From Planctomycetaceae bacterium (GTDB taxonomy: Bacteria > Planctomycetota > Planctomycetia > Pirellulales > Thermoguttaceae): a DNA stretch of 33,061 nucleotides. Positions within the stretch are counted from its first letter, which is position 1. Each line of letters opens with the position of its first letter. The stretch lies in contig JAJFVC010000076.1 in NCBI GenBank assembly GCA_021372005.1, positions 1 through 33,061 of the forward strand. The letters run 5' to 3'. Under the pieces are notes generated by a model that worked only from the letters and a program-made list of their open reading frames with translations, did not search any database and had not been told where the DNA came from. A program made the translations under genes and the position numbers. Below are positions 21,071 to 29,452 of the stretch, piece by piece.

Positions 21071-21248
21071 AGGACCCTTGCAACGGGGTTGATGTCAGAA
21101 CAGCGCACGGCCGACGTTCCCTTAGTGGAAACGCGGTCTGGCTGCCGCTTCTGACGGTCACAGGAAGCCGAGGCTTCCGAGTGTTGCAATTTCCTGGGAA
21201 GCAGCAAAATGTCGGACGTCTTTACAAACGTCCGCGGCTTAACAAGCC
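21038..21248 (-). ncRNA. Structured RNA leader or small RNA with branched fold and overlapping terminator
   Basis: All pairings are perfect in the sequence unless noted and are given for the minus-strand RNA. A 5' hairpin GGCUU-GUU-AAGCC (21248-21236) starts at the predicted transcript start. Next is CGGACGU-8 nt-ACGUCCG (21234-21213). A closing stem pairs UUCCCAGGA (21200-21192) with UCCUGGGAA (21074-21066) and, after a small internal loop, UUGCAAC (21189-21183) with GUUGCAA (21084-21078). Inside are hairpin GGAAGCC-UC-GGCUUCC (21178-21163) and a long hairpin closed by GUCAGAA/UUCUGAC (21155-21094) with a CGUUUCC-ACUAA-GGGAACG top (one G-U pair). The closing stem shares bases 21066-21070 with the terminator, so both cannot form. 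I match it to no known riboswitch; it could also be a free small RNA. Confidence 0.6.
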
Positions 21249-21254
21249 AACAAG

Positions 21255-21282
21255 ATTTTACCACCTGCAAGCGGACGTGCAA
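21255..21282 (-). promoter_or_regulatory. Candidate promoter of the structured RNA
   Basis: On the minus strand TTGCAC (21282-21277) and TAAAAT (21260-21255) are 16 bases apart. The expected start, near 21248, coincides with the first base of the 5' hairpin of the RNA. It lies 24 bases after the stop of the upstream gene. Confidence 0.5.
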
Positions 21283-21305
21283 GCGTAAAAAGCGGGGGGG
21301 CGACT

Positions 21306-23978
21306 CTATTTTGTCGGCCCTTGCATCAGCACCTCGGCATGGGCCGAAATGTCCCTGTCGGTCATCGTGGCGTCGAACGTCAATCCGCGAAACCAATTCA
21401 GCGGCGGCGCCATCGTCGTCGAATGACCATGGTCGGGAGGGCTCATCGCCGAGGAGGTCCATTGCGGCGTCTCGCCCGGCGTTTGACGCAAAACATAGCG
21501 GCCGCCCAACGGGCAAATCAGTTTCGCGTCCAACAACAACTCCGCCACGTCGCGGCACTCGGCCGGCGGCACGTGAAACTGCTGATTCAAGGCCCACAGC
21601 AATCGAAGATTGCCCAACGACGTGGCCCGAGTCCGCGTCCAAAGCAACTCGTTCAATCGCGACGTGATCGTCGCCTGCGAAACGTCGTCCACACGCAGCC
21701 GAACCTGCGCCGGTCGGGCCGCCTCTTGAAACGCCAACTGCGGAGCGACCTGTTCGAGCACCTCAGGCTGGAACGAAAACACGGTGAACGGCCCAAACTC
21801 TCGTCGCCATCCGCCCACCGGCGATTCGGCGTAGCCCGCCGCGTCCGATTGGTCCGGAATGCCGAGATTCAAAAACCCAAGCGGCCCCAACGGTCCGTCC
21901 GTGCCCACATAGCCGACCACATAGTCGCGGAGCCGACCCATCGGCAACCACTGCGAGAGCGAAACGCCCGCCGGTCGGCCCACGTCCCGAATCGCGCCGA
22001 ACAAATGTTGCTCGGTCGACGCAATTTCCAACGCGGCCATGTCGCCGGGCACAGGCGTCAACTGCCGGCGATCCGCCGGACCAAGCCATCGTCGCAACCG
22101 ATCGACGTGTTGCGGAGCCAGCGGGTCCATCAGCACATCGACTACGATCCGATCGCGGCCCTGCGGCTCGGCGATTCGTTTCACTCCGGCGAGGATCGGG
22201 TCCATGCGCCCCCACGTAGTCCGATAGTATTCGTTGAACTTTTCGTACTCCGATCGCTCGGCACGCGTAATTTTGTCGACCGTGCAGTCGGCCACAGGCA
22301 GAAAATCGCCGCGAAAGCCGCGAATGCTGTTCGACACCAGACCGTCTTGGAGCACCGTGCGGCTTCCGCCGGGCAGGGGCCCGAAATCCGGCGGCAACAA
22401 GCCCGCGGCCACAAGCTGTTCGATCGTTTCGCCGGGCGACTGCTCGGCATGGGCCGCAAGCCGGGCCAGTTGGACCAGCTCGATGTCGGCGGCGGCCTGC
22501 AAACGCCGAGCCATTTCGATTCGATACGTCGGACCCGTCAGATTACGGAAAAACGCATCGGACAAATACACCCACACCGTGTCGTCACGACCGATCGGCA
22601 TCAGCTCGCGAGCATGCTGGAACTCTTTCGACCGGCCCAGCGAATCGGCCGGCGACTGCCCGGTCTTCAAAAATCGCGAGACCAACCGCCGCGACGTGGT
22701 GAAAAAATGAAAATCGCCGTCCACGACGTAATACGATCGCACCGCGCCGTCGGGCGACGACAGATAGGACACCGCGTGGCCGTCGATCGTGATTTTCCGC
22801 TCCGAGACGCCGCCGGCCCGAACACGCTCTTGACGCTGCTGCGCAAAATTGGTCGAGGCCGCGAGATTGCTGCGCGCCTGAAACAAAATGCCGTAGGAGG
22901 CGCCTTCGCGGAAAAACATGTCCGTGCCGATGATCGCCACGTCGGCCATCACCGTGTTGCCAAGCATCCGCGACAGGACGGTCTGCTTGAGAACCAATTG
23001 CCGCTCGATGCGGGAGCTCATGCCGCGATCGAGCCCGCGCAACGCGATCAGGTTTTGGACGTCGCCGCCCCATTGAGCCAGTGTGTCTTGCAGCCAGACG
23101 AAATTGGCGAAGCTGCCGAACCGCGCATAAAAACACTCGATCGGCACGCGGCAGGCCAACGGTTCGACCTTCACCACGGCCGACGGCTCGGGCACGTCCA
23201 GCGGCTCGACCTCGGGCGTCGGCGGCAGCGATTCCTCGGCCGGCAATCCGAGGTTGGTCAATCCTAAAATGCGGTCCTGCTGCATCGCCACGACCAGCGT
23301 TTCGTCGCCCAAGTTCAAACCGATTTCCTTGCGCAACGCCGCATAGGCCGACTCGGTTTGCCTGCGTTCGGGCAACCGAAGATTTAACCGCCGGGCCAGC
23401 GTAGTCATCACATAGTTGTCGACCACCGGCGGGTAATCGGGCTTTGGCTCCAACAAACTGTCGGGTTTGGCGTACGGCTTCCACCAAAACAACAGCAAAC
23501 GCCGGAACACGGCCGGGTCGGCGTGCGGCGTGACGGTCAACGGAATCGGACGCTTGGCCATGAGCGACAACTGCAACGGCCCGTCGCCGCGAAACAGAAA
23601 GTAGATGGTCATCCGCGGCGGCCGATCCAACAGGCCGCGCAACAGCCCGCCGACTTGCTCGCGGACCGGACCACCGCTGGTCAGCGGCGTATCGCTGTCC
23701 AAAAACGTTTTGACCACCTTGCCCGCCGCCGGATGATCAAACGTCGGATACAACACTCGACCGTCGGCTTCGCTCAGTCCGACGCCTTCGATGCCCAATG
23801 GCTCAGGCAACAGATCCTTGGGCAGTTCGACGACGACTCGGCCCACGCCGAACGGCTCGCCCACGACCGCTTCGGCCTCGACCCATCGTTGGGCGACGAG
23901 TGGAGAGGTTCCACCGAAAACCAAAATCAGCGACGCCAAGGCCGCAACCGCCGTCGCTCGCCGCATCGGGCTTTTCAT
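21306..23978 (-). CDS. Large secreted protein of unknown function
   Basis: This encodes 890 residues. It begins MKSPMRRATAVAALASLILV with a signal peptide cut near VAQ, so it is exported. A strong GGGGAGG site lies 7 bases before the ATG at 23978. I recognise no domain. Visible parts are a beta-rich N-terminus (AVVGEPFGVGRVVVELP), a block about 130-200 with many Trp and Pro, a central region with YVVDGDFHFFTTSRRLVSRFL and VWVYLSDAFFRNLTGP, and a C-terminus with LNWFRGLTFDATMTDRDIS. No membrane anchor is seen after the signal. The size and lack of family are typical of lineage-specific planctomycete envelope proteins. It is 90 bases from the decarboxylase gene and has its own promoter candidate in that gap. 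Confidence 0.85.
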   Translation of the reverse strand: MKSPMRRATAVAALASLILVFGGTSPLVAQRWVEAEAVVGEPFGVGRVVVELPKDLLPEPLGIEGVGLSEADGRVLYPTFDHPAAGKVVKTFLDSDTPLTSGGPVREQVGGLLRGLLDRPPRMTIYFLFRGDGPLQLSLMAKRPIPLTVTPHADPAVFRRLLLFWWKPYAKPDSLLEPKPDYPPVVDNYVMTTLARRLNLRLPERRQTESAYAALRKEIGLNLGDETLVVAMQQDRILGLTNLGLPAEESLPPTPEVEPLDVPEPSAVVKVEPLACRVPIECFYARFGSFANFVWLQDTLAQWGGDVQNLIALRGLDRGMSSRIERQLVLKQTVLSRMLGNTVMADVAIIGTDMFFREGASYGILFQARSNLAASTNFAQQRQERVRAGGVSERKITIDGHAVSYLSSPDGAVRSYYVVDGDFHFFTTSRRLVSRFLKTGQSPADSLGRSKEFQHARELMPIGRDDTVWVYLSDAFFRNLTGPTYRIEMARRLQAAADIELVQLARLAAHAEQSPGETIEQLVAAGLLPPDFGPLPGGSRTVLQDGLVSNSIRGFRGDFLPVADCTVDKITRAERSEYEKFNEYYRTTWGRMDPILAGVKRIAEPQGRDRIVVDVLMDPLAPQHVDRLRRWLGPADRRQLTPVPGDMAALEIASTEQHLFGAIRDVGRPAGVSLSQWLPMGRLRDYVVGYVGTDGPLGPLGFLNLGIPDQSDAAGYAESPVGGWRREFGPFTVFSFQPEVLEQVAPQLAFQEAARPAQVRLRVDDVSQATITSRLNELLWTRTRATSLGNLRLLWALNQQFHVPPAECRDVAELLLDAKLICPLGGRYVLRQTPGETPQWTSSAMSPPDHGHSTTMAPPLNWFRGLTFDATMTDRDISAHAEVLMQGPTK

Positions 23979-24024
23979 CGCATCCCCTCCCCGGATGATT
24001 GAAACTTCTCTTTACGAGACGCGC

Positions 24025-24053
24025 ATGATAGCCAGAACGACTTCCGAACGCAA
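24025..24053 (-). promoter_or_regulatory. Candidate promoter for the large secreted protein
   Basis: On the minus strand TTGCGT (24053-24048) and TATCAT (24030-24025) are 17 bases apart; the -10 matches five of six consensus bases. It sits in the 90-base gap after the decarboxylase gene and gives a leader of about 40 bases. Confidence 0.45.
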
Positions 24054-24068
24054 CCGCGGCCCACCGGT

Positions 24069-25475
24069 TCACGCATCGGCGAATTGCCGAATCAACTGCC
24101 ACGCCGCTTCGACATGGCGACGCTCGGTGTTGGTCTGCCCGATCGAGAAACGAATCGTCAGCTTGCCGTCCAGCCGCGTATGGCTTACGGCGATCTTGCC
24201 CGAGCCGTTTAGCGCGTCGAGCAGTCGTTGCGTGGGCTCGTCGCCGCCGCGATGGCGAAAACACACCAGGCTGAACGTTACCGGAGCGGCCAGCTCGAAA
24301 CGCGGATCGCGACGGATCCACTCGGCCAACTCGCCGGCCAGCGCCACGTGCCGACGGATGCGCTCGCGGAGCCCCTCGACCCCAAAACATCGCAAAACGA
24401 ACCACAACTTGAGCGAGCGAAACCGGCGGCCGAGCGACACCTGCCAATCGCGGTAGTCGATCACCGCGCCGGACTCCGTCGCCTTGTTGCGCAGATATTC
24501 GGGCAGAATCGTCAGCGCACGGATCAGAGACGCCCGATCGGCCACAAAGAAACAGTCGCAATCGAAATTGGTGAACATCCACTTGTGCGGATTGAAGCAG
24601 TAGCTGTCGGCCAATTCGAGCCCGTCGAACATCGGCTGAAACTCGGGACACAAAGCCGCCGTGCCGCCCATTGCGCCGTCGACGTGCAGCCAGAGCCCCT
24701 CGGCGCGGCAGATTTCGCCGATCCTTCGGACCGGGTCGATAGCCGTCGACGACGTGGTGCCGATCGTGGCGCATACGAAGCACGGACGCCGGCCCGCGGC
24801 GCGATCGTCGCGGATCGCCTTGGCCAGTCGCTCGGGCCGCATGGCGAAACGTTCGTCCACGTCGATTAGACGCAAGTTGTCGCTGCCAAGCCCCACGAGC
24901 CGCACCGCCTTTTCGATCGACGAGTGGGTCTGCGTGGAAATGTAGGCCGTCAGTGTGCCGTCGGCGCCGAAACGATTGGTGCGTCCTTCGGTCGCGCGCT
25001 CTCGGGCCGCGACCAGCGCGCACACCGCGGCCGACGACGCGCTCTCTTGAATCACGCCGCCGCCGGTCGACGTGGATCGAAACGCCGGCGGCAATCGCAT
25101 CAGATCGACCAGCCAGTCCATGACGTGCGTCTCCAGCTCGGTGCAGGCGGGACTGGTCGACCAAAGCATGCCCTGAACGCCCAGGCCCGCCGAAAGCAGC
25201 TCGCCGAGGATCGACGGACCGGAATTGTTCGACGGGAAGAACGCAAAGAAATTAGGCGACTGCCAATGCGTGATCCCAGGCATAATGATCTCGTCCACAT
25301 CGCGCAGGATCGCGTCGAACGATTCGCCGTGGCTCGGCGGTGCGGCCGGCAACTTGGCGCGGATCTTGCCCGGCGAGACTTGCGACATCACCGGATACTG
25401 CTCCACATGGTTTTGATAGTCGGCGATCCAATCAATCAACTGATGGCCCGAGCGACGAAACTCTTCGGCGTTCAC
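24069..25475 (-). CDS. PLP-dependent aromatic-L-amino-acid-type decarboxylase (group II)
   Basis: This encodes 468 residues from the GTG at 25475, chosen over GTG 25490 because GAGG lies 9 bases upstream and the protein then starts VNAEEFRRSG as homologues do. Group II decarboxylases use pyridoxal phosphate to remove CO2 from amino acids. The PLP lysine is K298 in NPHKWMFTNFDC, the pyridine-N aspartate D266 lies in HVDGAMGG (usually HVDAAYAG), and the ring-stacking His is H184 in THSSIEKA. The region SGAVIDYRDWQVSLGRRFRSLKLW is close to animal DOPA decarboxylase. The mobile-loop tyrosine (Y327, in PEYLRNK) is kept, which favours decarboxylation over aldehyde formation. Tyrosine, tryptophan or DOPA are likely substrates but this cannot be fixed here. 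The VWA gene ends 27 bases upstream. Confidence 0.92.
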   Translation of the reverse strand: MNAEEFRRSGHQLIDWIADYQNHVEQYPVMSQVSPGKIRAKLPAAPPSHGESFDAILRDVDEIIMPGITHWQSPNFFAFFPSNNSGPSILGELLSAGLGVQGMLWSTSPACTELETHVMDWLVDLMRLPPAFRSTSTGGGVIQESASSAAVCALVAARERATEGRTNRFGADGTLTAYISTQTHSSIEKAVRLVGLGSDNLRLIDVDERFAMRPERLAKAIRDDRAAGRRPCFVCATIGTTSSTAIDPVRRIGEICRAEGLWLHVDGAMGGTAALCPEFQPMFDGLELADSYCFNPHKWMFTNFDCDCFFVADRASLIRALTILPEYLRNKATESGAVIDYRDWQVSLGRRFRSLKLWFVLRCFGVEGLRERIRRHVALAGELAEWIRRDPRFELAAPVTFSLVCFRHRGGDEPTQRLLDALNGSGKIAVSHTRLDGKLTIRFSIGQTNTERRHVEAAWQLIRQFADA

Positions 25476-25502
25476 AATCGAAATCCTCACAGACTTGCGA
25501 AG

Positions 25503-26231
25503 CTATTTTTTCTCACGGCCGTCGTCGGTCCGCTTTGAAAGGTCGACGTAGGCGTAACCGCCCCCGTTTTCTCGGGCCAACGCTTCCAAAAAACTTGCGC
25601 CGGTCAGTTTTGGACCGTCGCCAAACTCGATCGCATTGATGACGATACCGGCGGCCAGCGTGCGGATCTTGTCCAACTGGGCCGCAGTCAGCGAGGGTTC
25701 GTCGGCGTCGGTCAGCAGAAAAATCACGTCGGGCTGCAGCCGAATCGCCAGCCGCAGGGCGTCCTCGTGGTTCGTGCCGCCGACGGCTTGGACCGAATCG
25801 ATGAAACGAATCGCTCGGCGTTTGTTCGCGTCGGTGGCAAACGCCAATCGACCGGACGCGCCTGACGGATTGAACAGCAGCGGCTCTTCGTTGTAGAAGA
25901 TCAACTGGAACTGATGGACGGTGTCCAACGGTTCGAGGCTTCGGATCAACTCGCCCTTGGCCGCCCGCAACGCCCGCTGCCCCGATCCGCCCATGCTGCC
26001 GGAACGATCGAAGACGTAGACGAACTTGTAGCCTTCGCCGACGACGCCGAACAAACGAGTTCGGGCTTTGCCGCCTTCCTTCGGCGCCATCGAGAACCCG
26101 AGCCCCTCAACATCGTTCTGCGGCGTTTGTTGCGCGGCGGCGCGCGGCCCGAACGCTACGACGGTCGCCAAACCGACCAAGACAAGCAGTCGCCCCCAGC
26201 GTTTTGTGGCATGACAACGACGATAGCTCAT
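25503..26231 (-). CDS. Secreted von Willebrand factor A domain protein
   Basis: This encodes 242 residues from the ATG at 26231, chosen because it starts a proper signal peptide (MSYRRCHATKRWGRLLVLVG, ending near AAAQQ); the open frame upstream runs back through a likely promoter. The VWA domain covers about 68-235. The metal-binding MIDAS site is complete: D75, S77 and S79 in FDRSGSMGG, T153 in GGTNHEDA and D175 in LLTDADEP. Such domains bind protein partners through a metal ion; in planctomycetes they are often exported. The N-terminal extension NDVEGLGFSMAPKEGGKART links signal and domain. It is the first gene before the decarboxylase. Confidence 0.88.
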   Translation of the reverse strand: MSYRRCHATKRWGRLLVLVGLATVVAFGPRAAAQQTPQNDVEGLGFSMAPKEGGKARTRLFGVVGEGYKFVYVFDRSGSMGGSGQRALRAAKGELIRSLEPLDTVHQFQLIFYNEEPLLFNPSGASGRLAFATDANKRRAIRFIDSVQAVGGTNHEDALRLAIRLQPDVIFLLTDADEPSLTAAQLDKIRTLAAGIVINAIEFGDGPKLTGASFLEALARENGGGYAYVDLSKRTDDGREKK

Positions 26232-26237
26232 TCCTAG

Positions 26238-26266
26238 ATTATCATCTCGGCGAGCCGTAACGTCTA
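26238..26266 (-). promoter_or_regulatory. Candidate promoter for the VWA gene, predicting a leaderless transcript
   Basis: On the minus strand TAGACG and GATAAT are 17 bases apart. The start would fall within a base or two of the ATG at 26231, so the transcript would have almost no leader. The -35 is weak. Confidence 0.3.
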
Positions 26267-26319
26267 TCCCCCCAAGCATTTTCGTCACCCAACCTTCGAC
26301 GGCCCACGCCACCGTGGTA

Positions 26320-26348
26320 TTGACCGGACGGCGGCCGACTCCTAAAAT
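26320..26348 (+). promoter_or_regulatory. Candidate cysK promoter
   Basis: TTGACC and TAAAAT are 17 bases apart, each with five of six consensus bases. The transcript would start near 26355, giving a leader of about 115 bases. Confidence 0.55.
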
Positions 26349-26470
26349 CGCTTACCATGTTTGTGCACATTGTAAAGTATCGCTGGCGCCCGGGACGATA
26401 ATGCTTACGAACTGAAAATCGAATTGGAACGGCCGTTCGATGTTGCGAACCCGCCAAGGAGTCAGAAATC

Positions 26471-27418
26471 ATGCCATCGGGTGTAGTTTTCGCCAATATC
26501 GTTGAAACGACCTATAAGACGCCGCTGGTTCGGCTGAACCGCGTGATCCCAACCGGCGGAGCGACGGTGTTGTTGAAGCTCGAGTATTTCAATCCGTGTT
26601 CGAGCATCAAGGATCGCGTCGGTCGGGCGATGATCGAAGACGCCGAGCGGGCGGGCATTCTCAATCCCGAGACGCACATCATCGAGCCGACCAGCGGCAA
26701 CACGGGCATTGCACTGGCGTTCGTTGCGGCAGCCCGCGGCTATCGTTTGACGATCACGATGCCGGAGTCGTTCAGTCTGGAACGTCGCGCGCTGTTGAGG
26801 GCCTTTGGGGTCCATTTGGAGTTGACGCCCGCCCTGGAGGGCATGCGAGGGGCGATCAACCGCGCCGAACAGATTGCGGCCGCCGAGTCGAACACGTGGA
26901 TTCCGCAACAGTTTGAAAATCCGTCGAATCCGGCGGTCCACCAGCGCACGACCGGCCCCGAGATTTGGGACGACACGAAAGGCCGCGTTGACATGTTCAT
27001 TGCGGGCGTGGGCACCGGCGGCACCGTAACCGGCGTCACGCGATTCTTGCGGACGAAGAACCCCAAGGTCGAAGCGATCGCGGTCGAACCGGCCGACTCG
27101 CCGGTTATCTCCGGCGGCAAACCGGGCACGCACAAGATCCAAGGCATCGGCGCCGGATTCATCCCGAAAAATCTCGACACCAGCCTGTTGACGGGCGTCG
27201 AACCGATCGGCAACGATGAGGCGTTTGCGTGGGCTCGGCGTTTGGCTCGTGAAGAGGGTATTTTGGTCGGCATCAGTTCCGGCGCCAATGTGGCGGCGGC
27301 GGCTCGATTAGCCGCTCGACCTGAGAATCGCGGCAAAACGATCGTCACCGTCGCGGCCAGTTTCGGCGAACGATACTTGTCGACGCCGCTGTTTGAAGGC
27401 TTGGCGACCGGCAACTGA
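26471..27418 (+). CDS. cysK: Cysteine synthase (O-acetylserine sulfhydrylase)
   Basis: This encodes 315 residues, standard for CysK, which makes cysteine from O-acetylserine and sulphide in the cytoplasm. The PLP lysine is K47 in NPCSSIKDRVG. The substrate loop TSGNTG lies at 74-79, the PLP-phosphate loop GTGGT at about 180-184, and the SSGA motif that meets the PLP nitrogen near 274-277. A strong AAGGAG site lies 9 bases before the ATG. A cystathionine beta-synthase is unlikely because there is no N-terminal haem or C-terminal CBS region. It stands alone: VWA is divergent and ftsY convergent, with only 22 bases between stop codons. No cysE (serine acetyltransferase) is nearby. Confidence 0.95.
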   Translation: MPSGVVFANIVETTYKTPLVRLNRVIPTGGATVLLKLEYFNPCSSIKDRVGRAMIEDAERAGILNPETHIIEPTSGNTGIALAFVAAARGYRLTITMPESFSLERRALLRAFGVHLELTPALEGMRGAINRAEQIAAAESNTWIPQQFENPSNPAVHQRTTGPEIWDDTKGRVDMFIAGVGTGGTVTGVTRFLRTKNPKVEAIAVEPADSPVISGGKPGTHKIQGIGAGFIPKNLDTSLLTGVEPIGNDEAFAWARRLAREEGILVGISSGANVAAAARLAARPENRGKTIVTVAASFGERYLSTPLFEGLATGN

Positions 27419-27440
27419 ACCGGCGATCGTTGACCTCGTT

Positions 27441-28370
27441 CTACTCGTCGCCGTTGGCCTCGTCGAACATTGCATCGACAAACGGGTCGGGATCGAACAG
27501 CGCCAGATCATCGGACGATTCGCCCACGCCGACGTACTTGACCGGCAGCCCAACCTGCTTGCGGATGGCCACCACGACGCCGCCTTTGGCCGTGCCGTCC
27601 AGTTTGGCCAGGATCAGGCCGGTGCAGTGGACCGCCTCGGTGAAATGTTTCGCTTGGCTGATGCCGTTCTGTCCGGTCGTGGCGTCGAGCACCAACAAAA
27701 CTTCGTGCGGCGCGTCGGGAATCTGTTTGCCCAACACGCGATGAATTTTCGTGAGTTGCTGCATCAACGTGTGTTGGGTCTGCAATCGACCGGCCGTGTC
27801 GACGATACAGACGTCGGCGTTCAGTTCGATCGCCTTGGCCACGGCGCGATGGGCCACCGCGGCCGGATCGCTGCCCGGCGAACCCGTAACAATCTCCGCG
27901 CCCAGTCGTTTGGACCAAATAGTCAACTGTTCGACCGCCGCGGCGCGAAACGTGTCAGCCGCGCCGAGCACAACTCGCTTGCCGGACGCCTGGAACATTT
28001 GCGTCAGCTTGGCGATCGATGTCGTCTTGCCACAGCCGTTCACGCCGGCGACCATGATCACCGTGGGCCCGGAAGCCGCAAATCGAATCGGCTCGGCCGG
28101 CTGTGCAAGCATCGCCTTCAGACGTTTTTTGATTTCTTCAATCACCTCGGACTCGTGCACGACCCGGGCGTGAAACTGCTGGCCGATTTCATCGACGATC
28201 TGTTGCGCGGCATCGACGCTCATATCGGTCTTGATGAGCCGCTCGAACAGCGCCGTGCAAAATGAATCGTCCACGAGCCGACCTTCCGCCTTGAACAAGT
28301 CGCGGATGTCGGTCTTCAGCAGTTGCTTGGTCTTTTGAAGACCTTTTTTGAATTGGTTGAATAGGCCCAT
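27441..28370 (-). CDS. ftsY: Signal recognition particle receptor FtsY
   Basis: This encodes 309 residues. FtsY is the SRP-receptor GTPase that docks ribosomes making membrane proteins at the inner membrane. The N domain is at about 10-95 and the G domain follows: G1 GVNGCGKTT at 109-117, DTFRAAA at 139-145, G3 DTAGR at 191-195, AKLDGTAKGG at 255-264 (usually TKLD), and GVGE at 281-284. The long acidic A domain of the E. coli protein is missing, so it starts directly with a short basic helix (MGLFNQFKKGLQKTKQLLK), which can serve as the membrane-targeting sequence. It follows nusB by 25 bases. Confidence 0.96.
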   Translation of the reverse strand: MGLFNQFKKGLQKTKQLLKTDIRDLFKAEGRLVDDSFCTALFERLIKTDMSVDAAQQIVDEIGQQFHARVVHESEVIEEIKKRLKAMLAQPAEPIRFAASGPTVIMVAGVNGCGKTTSIAKLTQMFQASGKRVVLGAADTFRAAAVEQLTIWSKRLGAEIVTGSPGSDPAAVAHRAVAKAIELNADVCIVDTAGRLQTQHTLMQQLTKIHRVLGKQIPDAPHEVLLVLDATTGQNGISQAKHFTEAVHCTGLILAKLDGTAKGGVVVAIRKQVGLPVKYVGVGESSDDLALFDPDPFVDAMFDEANGDE

Positions 28371-28395
28371 GGTCGGTGGTCAGTGATCGGTGAAA

Positions 28396-28818
28396 TTATC
28401 CTTCGCCCTGGCCGCTCTCCTCTTTGCTGTGCATAACCTTGTCCAGAATCCCGTTGACAAATTGAGGCGATTGAGCGGAGCCGAAACGTCGGGCCAATTC
28501 GATGGCCTCGTCGATGGCGACCCGTTCGGGCGTGTCGCCGTACAACAGTTCGTAAGCCCCAAGCCGCAGCACATTGCGATCGGTGGCCGCCATCCGGCGC
28601 AAGCTCCAATTCGCCGCGGTTCGCTCCAACATCGCGTCGATCTCCTCACGATGCTGCCGAACGCCGACGACCAGCCGCCGAGCCAACTCACACAAATCGT
28701 CGGCGTGTAGCCGTTGGTCGATCCATTGGTCGCCCAACGCCGGATTGTTGCGCGGATTCAGATCGTCCTCATAAAGGACTTGAAACGCGACTTCACGAGC
28801 TCGACTGCGACGATACAT
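28396..28818 (-). CDS. nusB: Transcription antitermination protein NusB
   Basis: This encodes 140 residues, the usual length. NusB binds the boxA RNA with NusE (S10) and helps RNA polymerase read through rRNA operons. The N-terminus RRSRAREVAFQVLYEDDL and the C-terminal signature RVAIDEAIELARRFGSAQSPQFVNGILDKV are diagnostic. The protein is all helices and cytoplasmic. It lies between ribH and ftsY, a common partner order (ribH-nusB). The spacer upstream (28819-28889) carries repeat copies. Confidence 0.95.
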   Translation of the reverse strand: MYRRSRAREVAFQVLYEDDLNPRNNPALGDQWIDQRLHADDLCELARRLVVGVRQHREEIDAMLERTAANWSLRRMAATDRNVLRLGAYELLYGDTPERVAIDEAIELARRFGSAQSPQFVNGILDKVMHSKEESGQGEG

Positions 28819-28823
28819 TTTAG

Positions 28824-28878
28824 CGGTCCGTGGTCAGCGCGTATGTGTTTTCCGACCACTGGCCGCCGGCCACTGGCC
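28824..28878. repeat. Intergenic repeat cluster between ribH and nusB
   Basis: CGGTCCGTGGTC at 28824-28835 and two copies of CCACTGGCC (28856-28864, 28870-28878) lie in this 71-base spacer. The first word recurs exactly, inverted, at 29453-29464. Confidence 0.45.
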
Positions 28879-28889
28879 ACCCGATGTTC

Positions 28890-29402
28890 CTATTCTTTCG
28901 GCAACTTCGCCATCAAATCGATCATTTCCAACGCCGCGTGGGCGCAGTCGACGCCCTTGTTGCCCAGGTGAACGTCGGAGCCGTCCTTGCCGGTCGTGGC
29001 CGCTTGGCCGCCCGATCGAGCGACGGCCTGCTCAAGCGTGTCGCACGTCAGAATGCCGAACAACACCGGCAGTCCATAGTGAACGCCGATTTCGCAAAGC
29101 GCAGAGCTGACCGCACGGTTGATGTGCTGGTCGTGCGGCGTTTCGCCGTGAATGACCGCGCCGAGACAGATCACCGCCGCATAGCGCCCGCAAGCGGCCA
29201 GTTGGTTCGCCACGGTCGGAATCTCAAACGCACCGGGCGTCCAAGCCACGTCGATCCGATCGTCGGCCACGCCGCGAGCCACGAGCGTTTGCACCGCGCC
29301 GTCCAACAACCGGGAGGTGATCGACTGGTTGAACCGCGATACGACGATCGCAAATCGACCGGCCGTCGCCGCTTCGCCATTTCCTTCATAAACGTTAGGC
29401 AT
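28890..29402 (-). CDS. ribH: 6,7-dimethyl-8-ribityllumazine synthase
   Basis: This encodes 170 residues. RibH makes the direct precursor of riboflavin from an aminouracil and dihydroxybutanone phosphate, usually as a 60-subunit or pentameric shell. Seen are the substrate-site motif FNQSIT at 24-29, PGAFEIP at 56-62, the phosphate/catalytic block [14 protein letters not shown] at 81-94 with catalytic His90, [11 protein letters not shown] at 116-126, and [14 protein letters not shown] near the end. An insert of about 12 residues ([11 protein letters not shown]) precedes GNKG. No other riboflavin gene is in the window. Confidence 0.95.
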   Translation of the reverse strand: MPNVYEGNGEAATAGRFAIVVSRFNQSITSRLLDGAVQTLVARGVADDRIDVAWTPGAFEIPTVANQLAACGRYAAVICLGAVIHGETPHDQHINRAVSSALCEIGVHYGLPVLFGILTCDTLEQAVARSGGQAATTGKDGSDVHLGNKGVDCAHAALEMIDLMAKLPKE

Positions 29403-29452
29403 ATTCTTCTACGGTCCTCAAAAAAACATCTCTCGGCCTAGGTACGGCCGCC

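Noticed and set aside
21024-21161. 46-codon N-terminal extension of the 65-residue gene
   Set aside because: It runs through perfect hairpins and an intrinsic terminator, and the peptide does not look like protein.
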